From Thermogutta sp. (lineage in GTDB: Bacteria; Planctomycetota; Planctomycetia; Pirellulales; Thermoguttaceae): 11,823 nt of DNA. The number at the start of each line of letters is the position of its first letter. The stretch's first letter is position 1. The notes under the pieces were generated by a model that did not search any database, was not told the origin of the DNA, and saw nothing but the letters and a program-made list of their open reading frames with translations. The stretch lies in NCBI GenBank assembly GCA_012798155.1, contig JAAZNR010000537.1:1-11823 (forward strand), read 5' to 3'. This document shows positions 1 through 7,098 of the stretch, piece by piece. A program made the translations under genes and the position numbers.

Positions 1-567
1 GCCCTGGACGTGCTGCGAGACCACGGCCTCGATCATCTCACCATTGGAAAGGTGGCGGAGGCCGCCGGCATCGCGAAGGGGAGCGTGTACAACTACTTCC
101 GCAACAAACAAGAGCTGGTCGCCCAGCTCTTCGAGCGGTCCATCGAACCGGTGATCGAAGCGGGAGGACAAGTGGTCCAAGGTTCGATGGGGGCCGTCGA
201 GAAATTGCAAGCCATGTTGAGCCTGTGGTTCGGCTATTTTTTCCAGCATCGCGGATTGTTCGATTTTCTCTTTCGCGATCCGCATGTTCGCGAGCTTTGC
301 TTCACGTCGCAACGGAGCAAGAACGATCTGGTCATCGAGTGTTTCCGCACCATTTTCGAGCAGGGCATGGCGGAGGGGAGCTTCCGCAAGTTCAATGCCC
401 TTTCCGCGGCCGAGATCGCGGTGGGGGCCGCGCAGTTCCGCATCGAGCGGCAATTGGACAGCGGTGCGCAAGGGCCTATTGAGAATTCGATCCGGGAATT
501 GATGGACCTCATCCTGGGGGGACTATGGTCGGGGGATGTCCGGGAGGGACGATCCAATGAAGACTAA
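1..567 (+). CDS. TetR/AcrR-family transcriptional regulator, 5' end outside the window
   Basis: This is a DNA-binding repressor of the TetR family, whose members usually control a neighbouring efflux operon and are released by a small ligand. The reading frame is open from base 1, so the first visible residues are internal. An in-frame GTG at base 10 is probably not the true start, because the first helix of the DNA-binding domain would be cut. The helix-turn-helix is clear: TIGKVAEAAGIAKGSVYNYF lies at about visible residues 14-33, followed by the NKQEL that usually opens the next helix. The remaining 150 or so residues form the helical ligand and dimer domain, which is too variable to name a ligand. 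Probably 10-20 residues are missing. The stop codon lies 11 bases inside the adaptor gene, so regulator and pump are co-transcribed. Autoregulation of the operon is inferred; the promoter and operator would lie upstream of the window. Confidence 0.9.
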   Translation, partial: ALDVLRDHGLDHLTIGKVAEAAGIAKGSVYNYFRNKQELVAQLFERSIEPVIEAGGQVVQGSMGAVEKLQAMLSLWFGYFFQHRGLFDFLFRDPHVRELCFTSQRSKNDLVIECFRTIFEQGMAEGSFRKFNALSAAEIAVGAAQFRIERQLDSGAQGPIENSIRELMDLILGGLWSGDVREGRSNED

Positions 568-1822
568 ACGGTGGTGGTGGATCGAGCTAGGCATTACGGC
601 AGGGGTGGCCGGTGTGTTGGTGGCGGGGGGGATACTGGCCGCGGCGGCCGCCGGGGTGTTCGGCCCGGCCCAGGCGGAGCCTTCCCCTGCCGGCACGCGC
701 GAGAAGACGAACCCGAAGGGCGGGTCAGGCCAACCGGCCGCCCCCGCCGACGCCGTGCCGGTCGTTCTGACGCCCGCCAAGGAAATGGTCTTCGAGGAGG
801 GGCTGACCATCGCCGGATCGGTGTTGGCGGAGCGCTTCGCCTTGGTTTCGGCCCGCAACCCCGGCACGCTCGACCAGATCTTCGTGGAGGAAGGGGACTA
901 CGTCGAGGCCGGCAAGACCAAGCTCTTTCAGACCGATTCGGTGAAGGTGGCCCAGGCGCTGGCCATCGCGCAAGAGCAGCTCCGCGTGGCCGATTGCTCG
1001 GTCCGCGAGAAAGAGGCCCTGATGGAAAAGACGCTGGTGGCGCGGGAGCAGGCCCTGGCGGACCTCGCCCGCTACCGCGAACTGAATGCCCGCAACGCCG
1101 TCGCCACGCAGGTCGTGGAGCATCAGCAGGCGCAGTGCCGGCAGTTGGAAGCCGATGTCCGCCACGTGCAGACCTTGATCGATCTGGCCAAGGCGCAACT
1201 GGAACAGTCGCGGCTGATCGTCAAGATCGCGGAAAAGAACTTCGCCGACTCGCTGGTCTTGGCCCCCATTTCCGGCCGCGTCTCCGTGCGACTCAGGGAG
1301 CCGGGGGAGAGTGCCGCCGCGGGGACGCCCGTCGTACGAATCGACGACCTCTCGCTGGTCGAGATCAGTCTGTTCGCCCCTGCGGAATACTATGACCGGA
1401 TCGAGGTGGGGAAAAGCAAGATGCGGGTAACGGTCGGCGGAGCCCAGGCCGGGGAGTTGCTCGTCACGTATAAAAGCCCGACCGTGGAGCCGAAGCTGCG
1501 GACCTTTCAGGTCAAGTGCCTGCTTCGGAATCCGCCGGCGGAGGTCGTGCCGGGGCGGCTGGCGCAGTGCACGCTGGTGCTGCAATCGCGACGGGGCGTG
1601 GGGGTCCCGATCGCGGCGGTCGTGAAGCGGGAGGGCCGCAACCTAGTCTTCCTCGCCAGGAACGGCAAGGCGGCGGCCGCCGCCGTGCCCCTCGGTATGC
1701 AAACCGACGGTTGGTGGGAAGTGCTCTCGGGGATAGAGCCGGGAATGCCGGTCGTCTCCATGGGGCAAACCCTGATCAGCGACGGCACGCCCCTCCGCGT
1801 GATCGAGGAGGCCGCCCGATGA
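557..1822 (+). CDS. RND efflux periplasmic adaptor subunit (HlyD/MFP family)
   Basis: This is the adaptor of a tripartite efflux pump, joining the inner-membrane RND transporter to an outer-membrane channel. The 421-residue product starts with a short basic stretch and one hydrophobic helix (about 9-33), so it is anchored in the inner membrane with its body in the periplasm. The first half of the lipoyl domain is at about 96-128 (NPGTLDQIFVEEGDYVEAG). An alpha-hairpin rich in E, A, Q, L and R follows at about 130-230. The second lipoyl half is at 231-264 (LAPISGRVSVRLREPGE), followed by beta-barrel and membrane-proximal domains ending in SGIEPGMPVVSMG. The ATG at 557 is preferred over the in-frame ATG at 536: GGAGGG (543-548) sits 8 bases upstream, and the N-terminus then reads as a normal anchor. 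It overlaps the regulator by 11 bases and the pump by 4. No TolC-type gene is visible, so the channel must be encoded elsewhere. Confidence 0.93.
   Translation: MKTKRWWWIELGITAGVAGVLVAGGILAAAAAGVFGPAQAEPSPAGTREKTNPKGGSGQPAAPADAVPVVLTPAKEMVFEEGLTIAGSVLAERFALVSARNPGTLDQIFVEEGDYVEAGKTKLFQTDSVKVAQALAIAQEQLRVADCSVREKEALMEKTLVAREQALADLARYRELNARNAVATQVVEHQQAQCRQLEADVRHVQTLIDLAKAQLEQSRLIVKIAEKNFADSLVLAPISGRVSVRLREPGESAAAGTPVVRIDDLSLVEISLFAPAEYYDRIEVGKSKMRVTVGGAQAGELLVTYKSPTVEPKLRTFQVKCLLRNPPAEVVPGRLAQCTLVLQSRRGVGVPIAAVVKREGRNLVFLARNGKAAAAAVPLGMQTDGWWEVLSGIEPGMPVVSMGQTLISDGTPLRVIEEAAR
1805..1811 (+). promoter_or_regulatory. Ribosome binding site of the RND pump gene
   Basis: GAGGAGG lies inside the last codons of the adaptor gene, 7 bases before the pump ATG at 1819. 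It settles that start over in-frame codons further upstream. The start and stop codons share the sequence ATGA, so coupled re-initiation is expected. Confidence 0.75.
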
Positions 1823-4800
1823 CCCTCTCCGATTTCGCCGTCCGCCGCCCGGTGGCCACCAGTTGCTTGTTCATCGGCTTGACCGTCCTGGGCATCAACG
1901 CCTACCGCTACATGGGCCTGGAGCTGATGCCCAAGATGGACGTCCCCTTCATCACGATTGTCACGGTTTATCCGGGGGCCTCGCCGGAAGAGCTGGAAAT
2001 CGACGTCGCCAAGCGGATCGAGGACGCCGTGTCCTCGGTGGAGGGGTTGAAGCACGTCTCCTCCGTGTGCATGGAGAACGTGGTGCAGACGCTGCTCGAA
2101 TTCGAGATGAGCGTGGACGTGGACATCGCGGCCACGGACGTGCGGGAGAAGATCGACCTGATCCGCCAGGACCTCCCGGAAGACGCGGAAGACCCCATCA
2201 TCCAAAAGTTCGACATCAACACCAAGCCGGTGGCCACGCTGGTCTTGACCGGCACTCTCGGCGTGGAGGAACTCTACGATTACGCCGACAACGAGTTGCG
2301 GGACCGCCTGAGCGTGCTGGAGGGCGTGGCCGACGTGCAGCTCATCGGCGGCGCCGAACGCCGGGTCCACCTGGAGCTGGACCGCGACAAGCTGGCCGCG
2401 CGGGGGCTTTCCACGATGGACGTGGTCCGGGCCGTGCAGTCGGGAGTCCGCACCATCCCCTCCGGCCGCGTCCGCGAGCACGGCATCGAGTATAGCGTCA
2501 AGTTCGACGCCGAATACGCGGAACTGGAGCAGCTCAACGACCTCGAAATCGCCAATTCCGAGGGCAAACGGTGCTATCTCCGCGACGTCGGCCGGGCCGT
2601 GATGGGCACGGAGGAGTTGCGGCAGCGGGCCTATCTCGACGGGCGCGAGGCCGTCGCCGTCAAGATCGTCAAGAAGGCCGACGCCAACGCGGTACGCGTG
2701 GTGGACGGCGTCCGCCGCGCCCTGGATCGCCTCAATCGCGATCTCCCCGCCGGAATGAAACTGGAATGGGTCTCCGACGACGGGACCTTCATCCGGGCGA
2801 TGAATCAGGACGCCTGGATGAACGTGGGCATCGGCATCCTCCTCACCGCCGCGATCCTCTTCTTCTTCCTCTACAATCTCCGATCCCTGATCGTCGTCGG
2901 CGTCACCATGCCCCTGACCATCGTCATCGGCCTGTTCTTCATGCAGGCGGTGGGCTACACGCTGAACACCTCCACGCTGATCGCCATCGGCCTCTCGGTG
3001 GGCATCCTGGTCACCAACTCGATCGTGGTCCTGGAGTCGATCGTGGCGCGGCTGCAAGAGTCCGGCGATCCCAAGGAAGCCTCGCGGCTGGGCGCCTCCC
3101 AGGTCTTCACCGCCGTGCTGGCAAGCGCCGTGACCAACGTCGTGGTGCTGTTCCCCTTGGCGGTGATGCCGACGCGGGTCGGCCTGTTCATCGCCCCCTT
3201 GGCCGTGACCATGTTCATCATGACCGCAGCCTCGCTGTTCATCTCATTCACGCTGACGCCGATGCTCTGCTCCCTGCTCCTGAAGCCCGCCAAGCCTGAT
3301 TCGCGATCCGTCTTGGCGCGGTTGGAGCGGGCGTTCAATCGCCTGCTGGACGTGAACGCGGCCTTCTATCGCCGGCTGCTGGAGTTCACGGAGCACCGCC
3401 GCTGGGCCGCGATCCTGATCCTCTTGGCCGTGGCCGCGATGTTCGTTCACTCGCTGTTTCTGGCCGCCAAGGTCGGTACGAGCTTCTTCACCGACCCCGA
3501 CCGCGGTGAGGTTTACGTCCGCCTGGAGTTTCCCACCCGATACGATCTCGACGCCACCGTGGCGCGGGTGCAAGAGGCCGAGCGGCGCTTGCGCGACGTG
3601 CCGGAGCTGCGCCGCGTCCTGACCACGGTGGGCAAGGCCGAGGGCCTGGTCGGTCAAAGCAGCGAAGGGGTGTACATCGCCCAGGTCCTGTTGGTGTTTT
3701 CACAGCGGATCGAGCGCAAGGCCGACATCGACGACCTGATGGACGACGTGCGGCGGCGGTTGCAGGACTTTCCCGACGCTTTGATCACCGTCAGCATCGC
3801 GTCCATTCTGGGCGGCCAGGCCAACCCCGTGGAAATGGAGATCGCGGGGCCCGACTTGAGGGCCTTGGATCGTTTGGCCCTGGCGGCCCTGGCGCAAGCC
3901 CGGCAAATCCCCGGCGTCCTCACGCCCGACACTTCCGTCCGCGCCCCCAAGCCCGAAATCCGCATCCGGCCCCGCCGCGAGATTTTAGCCGACATCCAGT
4001 CGCCCGTCGTGGGCATGGGGCTGATTCTCCGCGGCAACCTGGAGGGCATCGAGGCGGGCACGTTCAAGTCCCATGCCACGGCGCGGAATTACGACATCGT
4101 CGTCAAGTTCGCGGAACAGGAGGGGAAGGACCAGGTCGCCGGCTTCCTCTTCCCCGGCGCGGAAGGGCACCCTCTCGTCCTCACCGCCCTGGGAAACGTC
4201 GAAGAGCGGACCATGCCCATCCAGATCATCCGCAAGGACAAGCAACGCATCTCCAAGCTGCTCTCCCAATTGGGGCCGGACCTGCCCATGGGGAAGGCCG
4301 TGCAGGAGATCAGTGCCCGCTTGAACGAGAACGTCGCTTTCCCGCCGGGCTACCGCTACACCTTCGCCGGCCTCTACGAGATCATGCAGGAAGGGCTGGT
4401 CGGACTGGTGGAGGCCGGGGTCATCTCCGTGCTCTTGGTCTTCCTCGCCCTGGCGGCCATCATCGAGTCCTTCAAGCGGACCTTCCTGGTGCTGGTCACC
4501 ATACCCCTCGGCCTGATCGGCTCCGTCTGGGGCCTCTACCTGATGGGCGAAAGCCTGGGCATCTTCGCCGTCATGGCCATCGTCATGCTCACCGGCATCG
4601 TGGTCAACAACGCCATTCTGATCGTCGACGAATTCAACCAATTGGTCGCGCGGGGGGTCCCCTCCCACGAGGCGATGATTCGGGCGTCGTGCGACCGATT
4701 CCGGGCCATTGCGATGATCACCTTGGCGGCGGTCCTGGGAATGCTCCCTCTGATGCTGGGGAAAGGCATCGGGGCCGAGCCGCGGGTGGAGGTCGGCGCC

Positions 4801-4932
4801 GCCGGCGTCGGCGGCATCCTGGTTTCCGGCGTGCTGACCCAGATCACCGTCCCCATCCTCTACGACATGGCGACGCGCGGGACCAACGGCAGACGCAAGA
4901 AAACGAATCCCGCCCCGGAAACTCCCACGTAG
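1819..4932 (+). CDS. RND-family efflux transporter, inner-membrane permease (HAE-1-like, atypical proton relay)
   Basis: This is the 1037-residue inner-membrane pump of the tripartite system, a normal length for the AcrB/MdtB superfamily. The N-terminus (DFAVRRPVATSCLF) is the typical cytoplasmic lead into helix 1 (about 10-32). A large periplasmic loop follows to about 334. Helices 2-6 lie at about 335-482, helix 7 at 529-549, a second periplasmic loop runs to about 860, and helices 8-12 reach about 1015. The periplasmic duplication and 12-helix layout are standard. Helix 4 ends GILVTNSIVVLES, where AcrB has LVDDAIVVVE, so Asp407 and Asp408 are replaced by Thr399 and Asn400. Helix 10 reads GIVVNNAILIVDEF, placing Asn930 at the AcrB Lys940 position. 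The heavy-metal (CzcA) signature is absent, so an organic or lipid-like substrate is more likely, but the substrate cannot be read from sequence. The last 20 residues are a basic, proline-rich cytoplasmic tail. The gene overlaps the adaptor by 4 bases. Confidence 0.93.
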   Translation: MTLSDFAVRRPVATSCLFIGLTVLGINAYRYMGLELMPKMDVPFITIVTVYPGASPEELEIDVAKRIEDAVSSVEGLKHVSSVCMENVVQTLLEFEMSVDVDIAATDVREKIDLIRQDLPEDAEDPIIQKFDINTKPVATLVLTGTLGVEELYDYADNELRDRLSVLEGVADVQLIGGAERRVHLELDRDKLAARGLSTMDVVRAVQSGVRTIPSGRVREHGIEYSVKFDAEYAELEQLNDLEIANSEGKRCYLRDVGRAVMGTEELRQRAYLDGREAVAVKIVKKADANAVRVVDGVRRALDRLNRDLPAGMKLEWVSDDGTFIRAMNQDAWMNVGIGILLTAAILFFFLYNLRSLIVVGVTMPLTIVIGLFFMQAVGYTLNTSTLIAIGLSVGILVTNSIVVLESIVARLQESGDPKEASRLGASQVFTAVLASAVTNVVVLFPLAVMPTRVGLFIAPLAVTMFIMTAASLFISFTLTPMLCSLLLKPAKPDSRSVLARLERAFNRLLDVNAAFYRRLLEFTEHRRWAAILILLAVAAMFVHSLFLAAKVGTSFFTDPDRGEVYVRLEFPTRYDLDATVARVQEAERRLRDVPELRRVLTTVGKAEGLVGQSSEGVYIAQVLLVFSQRIERKADIDDLMDDVRRRLQDFPDALITVSIASILGGQANPVEMEIAGPDLRALDRLALAALAQARQIPGVLTPDTSVRAPKPEIRIRPRREILADIQSPVVGMGLILRGNLEGIEAGTFKSHATARNYDIVVKFAEQEGKDQVAGFLFPGAEGHPLVLTALGNVEERTMPIQIIRKDKQRISKLLSQLGPDLPMGKAVQEISARLNENVAFPPGYRYTFAGLYEIMQEGLVGLVEAGVISVLLVFLALAAIIESFKRTFLVLVTIPLGLIGSVWGLYLMGESLGIFAVMAIVMLTGIVVNNAILIVDEFNQLVARGVPSHEAMIRASCDRFRAIAMITLAAVLGMLPLMLGKGIGAEPRVEVGAAGVGGILVSGVLTQITVPILYDMATRGTNGRRKKTNPAPETPT

Positions 4933-4940
4933 AACGTGGG
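4924..4940 (+). repeat. Perfect hairpin enclosing the RND pump stop codon
   Basis: CCCACGT (4924-4930) and ACGTGGG (4934-4940) are perfect inverted repeats around a 3-base loop. The TAG stop codon (4930-4932) spans the loop boundary. The next palindrome begins at the following base. There is no downstream T run, so this is not a textbook intrinsic terminator. It may stabilise or end the efflux mRNA. Confidence 0.5.
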
Positions 4941-4970
4941 TGCCGCCGCCGGCGTGAGCCCGCGGCGGCA
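4941..4970 (+). repeat. REP-like palindrome P1 (GTGA loop)
   Basis: A 9-base perfect stem, TGCCGCCGC with GCGGCGGCA, is followed inward by one C-C mismatch and an inner GGC-GTGA-GCC hairpin. GTGA fits the stable GNRA tetraloop class. It is followed by AAAA rather than T residues, so it is not a standard terminator for the + strand. It resembles palindromes I associate with planctomycete intergenic DNA (from memory, not searched). Confidence 0.6.
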
Positions 4971-4980
4971 AAACGTCGGA

Positions 4981-5002
4981 GCCGCCGGTGTCAGCCGGCG
5001 GT
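4981..5002 (+). repeat. REP-like palindrome P2 (GTCA loop)
   Basis: CCGCCGG (4982-4988) pairs with CCGGCGG (4995-5001). The stem extends by a T-G wobble next to the GTCA loop and a G-T wobble at the base. It has the same core and orientation as P1, with a one-base loop change that breaks the GNRA pattern. Confidence 0.55.
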
Positions 5003-5023
5003 GTTTCGGCGCTACCCAGGATT

Positions 5024-5144
5024 CACCGCCGGCTTACGCCGGCGGCTCAGGGAACTGATGCAAAACGCTAACGTGATGCGCAACGCGCGAGCGCGAGCCG
5101 CTAGCGGCCGGGTGGCTGGGGTCGGAGCGAAGCGCAGCCCCCAG
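5024..5144 (+). repeat. 121-base direct repeat, copy 1 (contains palindrome P3)
   Basis: This copy differs from copy 2 at 4 of 121 positions by eye. It opens with palindrome P3 (CCGCCGGC, TTAC loop, GCCGGCGG; 5026-5045). A unique stretch follows, with ACGCTAACGTGATGCGCAAC at its core. Next come the perfect 12-base palindrome GCCGCTAGCGGC (5097-5108) and a hairpin with arms CTGGGG (5116-5121) and CCCCAG (5139-5144). The P3 loop reads GTAA on the other strand, so P3 points toward P1 and P2. Its role is unknown; it looks like a dispersed multi-hairpin intergenic element rather than a gene. Confidence 0.8.
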
Positions 5145-5167
5145 ACGCCCCGTTTTCGCGCTGCTTC

Positions 5168-5288
5168 CACCGCCGGCTTACGCCGGCGGCTCATGGAACT
5201 GATGCAAAACGCTAACGTGATGCGCAACGCGCGAGCGCGAGCCGCTAGCGGCCGGGTGGCTGGGGTCGTAGCGCAGCGAAGCCCCCAG
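5168..5288 (+). repeat. 121-base direct repeat, copy 2 (contains palindrome P4)
   Basis: This lies exactly 144 bases after copy 1, separated by a 23-base spacer. It carries P4 (5170-5189, TTAC loop), the 12-base palindrome at 5241-5252 and the CTGGGG/CCCCAG hairpin at 5260-5288. The four differences from copy 1 are at 5194, 5269, 5274 and 5279. Three of them fall in the loop of the last hairpin, so its stem is untouched. The near identity suggests a recent local duplication. Confidence 0.8.
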
Positions 5289-5327
5289 GCGGGAATGACG
5301 CTTGGGTGGGGTGGGTGGTGAAAAACG

Positions 5328-5370
5328 CCGGGTGGCTGGGGTCGTAGCGCATCGCAGCCCCCGGACGCCC
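5328..5370 (+). repeat. Partial third copy of the direct repeat (3' hairpin only)
   Basis: The sequence begins CCGGGTGGCTGGGGTCGTAG and matches the last third of the 121-base repeat. It runs a few bases past the end of copies 1 and 2, into the ACGCCC that follows copy 1. The hairpin arms are CTGGGG (5336-5341) and CCCCGG (5359-5364), with the same 17-base loop length as the other copies. The A-to-G change in the right arm leaves a T-G wobble, so pairing is kept. Confidence 0.65.
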
Positions 5371-5390
5371 GGCAGCGGCAGCCGGCGGGG

Positions 5391-6812
5391 TCAGGTGGCT
5401 TGCTGGGAGTCGCCCGTCGCGAGCGGCAGCCGCAAGCGAAACACGCTGCCCTTGCCCAGCGTGCTTTCGACATCGACTTGGCCGTGATGGACTTGCATGA
5501 TGTGCTTGACGATGGACAGGCCCAGGCCGGTCCCGCCCAATTCGCGGCTGCGGCCGGGGTCCACGCGGTAGAAGCGCTCGAAGATGCGGGGGAGATGGCG
5601 GCTCTCGATGCCCCAGCCCTCGTCGGCCACGGCGATTTCGGCCCACCGCCCGGAACGCTCCGCCCAAACCCGGACCGTCTTGCCCGAGTCGCTGTATTTG
5701 ACCGCGTTGTCGATCAGATTGACCACGGCTTGTTCCAGCAGGCGGCGGTTGGCGAGGACGACCAACTCCGAATCGGCCGCCAACTCCAGGGTCATGTCCC
5801 GTTCCTCGGCGCGGACCCGGCACAGTTCCAGGCTTTCGCGGAGGATTTCGTGTACCAAGAGCGGTTCCAGCGGGACCGGCTCTTGATCCTCGCGTTCCAG
5901 GCGGGCGAGGCTGAGGATGTCGTCCATCAAGGCGTCCAGCCGCTCGGTCTGTTCGCGGATGATCTGGAGGAATCGGGCGGCGGCTTCGCGATCTTCCAGG
6001 GCCCCGTCCAGGAGCGTCTCCACGAAGCCGTGGATCAGGGTCAGCGGCGTCCGCAGCTCGTGGCTGACGTTGGCCGTGAAATCGCGGCGGACGCGTTCCA
6101 GATAGCGAATGCGGGTGACGTCGCGGAAGAAGATGAGGAAGCCGGTGTTTTCGCCGTCTTGCCCTCGCAAGGCGGCGCCCTGGACCTCGAAGGCCCGGGC
6201 GCCCGCGTCGCCGGCGGCCAATTCCATCTGCGACGCGCGGCCCGTCTTCATCAGCGTCCGCGCATATTCCACGAGCTTGGCGTTGTGGACGACGGACTCG
6301 ATGCGTTCGCCCCGCGGGTCGGCCGCTTCGAACCGCAACATGCGGCGGCAGACGTCGTTGTAGGCCCAGATTCGCCCCTCGGAATCCAGGACCAGCAACC
6401 CCTCGGGGACGGCCTGAAAGACGGATTCCAAACGTTCCGCTCCGGCGTGCAGGTCGGTGCGTTCGCGGCGGAGGGTATCGGCGACGTCACGGGCCGCATC
6501 CCACAATCCCTGAAGCTCAGGCGGTGCGTCGGCCCACTCGGCCACGGTGGGGGATGCGAAATCGCCCTTGCCCCAACCGCCGAGCAGCCCTTGCAGGCCG
6601 GCGAGGGAGCGGCCGAAGCGGGCCGCGATCCACAACCAGCCCGCCGCGCCCGCCGCCGGCAGAAGCCACGGCACGTACTGCCATTGCGCCGAGAGGGGCG
6701 GGAGAAGGAACAGGGCGATGACCGCGAGTTGAGGAACGATCCCGGCCAGGATCAACGCCCCTGCGAGCCGCAAGCCGGGCCGCGGGGCCGGAGCGGAGGA
6801 ACGGGAGACCAT
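5391..6812 (-). CDS. Membrane sensor histidine kinase, PhoR-like (PAS, HisKA, HATPase_c)
   Basis: This is a 473-residue two-component sensor kinase that would autophosphorylate and pass phosphate to a response regulator. Two hydrophobic helices (about 17-40 and 46-65) are joined by only a few residues, so there is almost no periplasmic sensor. A PAS domain lies at about 125-235 (VFQAVPEGLLVLDSEGRIWA). The dimerisation domain carries the H-box ANVSHELRTPLTLIHGF with phospho-acceptor His251. The ATP-binding domain shows an N-box (NLIDNAVKYSDSG, 365-377), G1 (DEGWG, 397-401), F-box (FERFYRVD, 411-418) and G2 (GGTGLGLS, 426-433), all intact. This order, with a short extracytoplasmic loop and a PAS, matches the PhoR group; phosphate sensing is inferred only. 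The ATG has AGGA 8 bases upstream on its strand (6821-6824). No response regulator is adjacent: the gene is divergent from hisF and convergent with the pump. Its partner must lie elsewhere. Confidence 0.93.
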   Translation of the reverse strand: MVSRSSAPAPRPGLRLAGALILAGIVPQLAVIALFLLPPLSAQWQYVPWLLPAAGAAGWLWIAARFGRSLAGLQGLLGGWGKGDFASPTVAEWADAPPELQGLWDAARDVADTLRRERTDLHAGAERLESVFQAVPEGLLVLDSEGRIWAYNDVCRRMLRFEAADPRGERIESVVHNAKLVEYARTLMKTGRASQMELAAGDAGARAFEVQGAALRGQDGENTGFLIFFRDVTRIRYLERVRRDFTANVSHELRTPLTLIHGFVETLLDGALEDREAAARFLQIIREQTERLDALMDDILSLARLEREDQEPVPLEPLLVHEILRESLELCRVRAEERDMTLELAADSELVVLANRRLLEQAVVNLIDNAVKYSDSGKTVRVWAERSGRWAEIAVADEGWGIESRHLPRIFERFYRVDPGRSRELGGTGLGLSIVKHIMQVHHGQVDVESTLGKGSVFRLRLPLATGDSQQAT

Positions 6813-6862
6813 GCGAAACGTCCTGCTTTACGTGCTTTGAGATTGGGAAAGCCTTGGGCGAG

Positions 6863-6876
6863 GCGGCGATCGCCGC
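6863..6876. repeat. 14-base perfect palindrome upstream of the histidine kinase
   Basis: GCGGCGATCGCCGC reads the same on both strands and lies about 50 bases upstream of the kinase start, within the divergent intergenic region. It could be an operator for a dimeric regulator. In GC-rich DNA it could also arise by chance, so the assignment is weak. Confidence 0.25.
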
Positions 6877-6914
6877 GGCCCGCCGCTTCCCCCGAACCCG
6901 GCCGTTCGGGCCGG

Positions 6915-6943
6915 TTGACCCATCCCGGCCGGCAACTTAAAGT
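6915..6943 (+). promoter_or_regulatory. Candidate sigma70-type promoter for hisF
   Basis: TTGACC (6915-6920; 5 of 6 to the -35 consensus) is followed after exactly 17 bases by TAAAGT (6938-6943; 4 of 6 to the -10 consensus). Transcription would start near 6950 and give a leader of about 150 bases before hisF. The -35 box opens the loop between GGCCGG (6909-6914) and CCGGCC (6925-6930), a short inverted repeat that could bind a regulator. The prediction rests on sequence match only. Confidence 0.35.
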
Positions 6944-7098
6944 GGATGCTAGAGAGATTTCGTAACGGCGGCCGTTCCTGGTTTTCCTTCCCAGCGCCGC
7001 CGTACCTTCCCTCCCCGCATACCGCGGCGCGGCGCAGCCCGGCGGCTGCGCGGCTTCGCGGATGGGAAGATCGCTTCTTCTCATTGTAAACGACGCTC

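Larger units (their letters stand above)
4933..5390. other. Repeat-rich intergenic region between convergent genes, no gene seen
   Basis: This 458-base gap separates the 3' ends of the pump (+) and the histidine kinase (-). It contains no convincing gene. Short open frames cross it on both strands, but they translate the repeated DNA into R- and A-rich peptides and have no start context of their own. It holds the four GCCGGC palindromes, two long direct repeats and one partial copy listed separately. No stem followed by a T run was found on either strand, so termination of the two converging transcripts probably depends on these structures or on Rho. Confidence 0.7.

Noticed and set aside
1507..3057. 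Long minus-strand frame (516 codons) opposite the adaptor and pump
   Set aside because: Product is rich in H, D and R, typical of the antisense of GC-rich coding DNA; the + strand gene is certain.
4689..5321. Open frame running from inside the pump gene through both direct repeats
   Set aside because: It begins in another frame of the pump and stays open only because the 144-base repeat spacing is a multiple of three; the product is R- and A-rich repeat translation with no start signal.
5024..5370. CRISPR array
   Set aside because: Repeats are 121 bases long with one 23-base spacer and a truncated third copy, which does not fit short regular repeats with uniform spacers; no cas genes.
5012..5473. 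Minus-strand open frame across the repeats
   Set aside because: It overlaps the kinase 3' end and also just translates the repeated DNA; no ribosome site and no recognisable domain.
5400..6965. Long plus-strand frame (521 codons) opposite the histidine kinase
   Set aside because: It is the antisense shadow of a kinase with all conserved boxes intact.
6752..7084. Minus-strand frame in the kinase-hisF gap
   Set aside because: It overlaps the kinase start, has no family resemblance and covers the likely promoter region.
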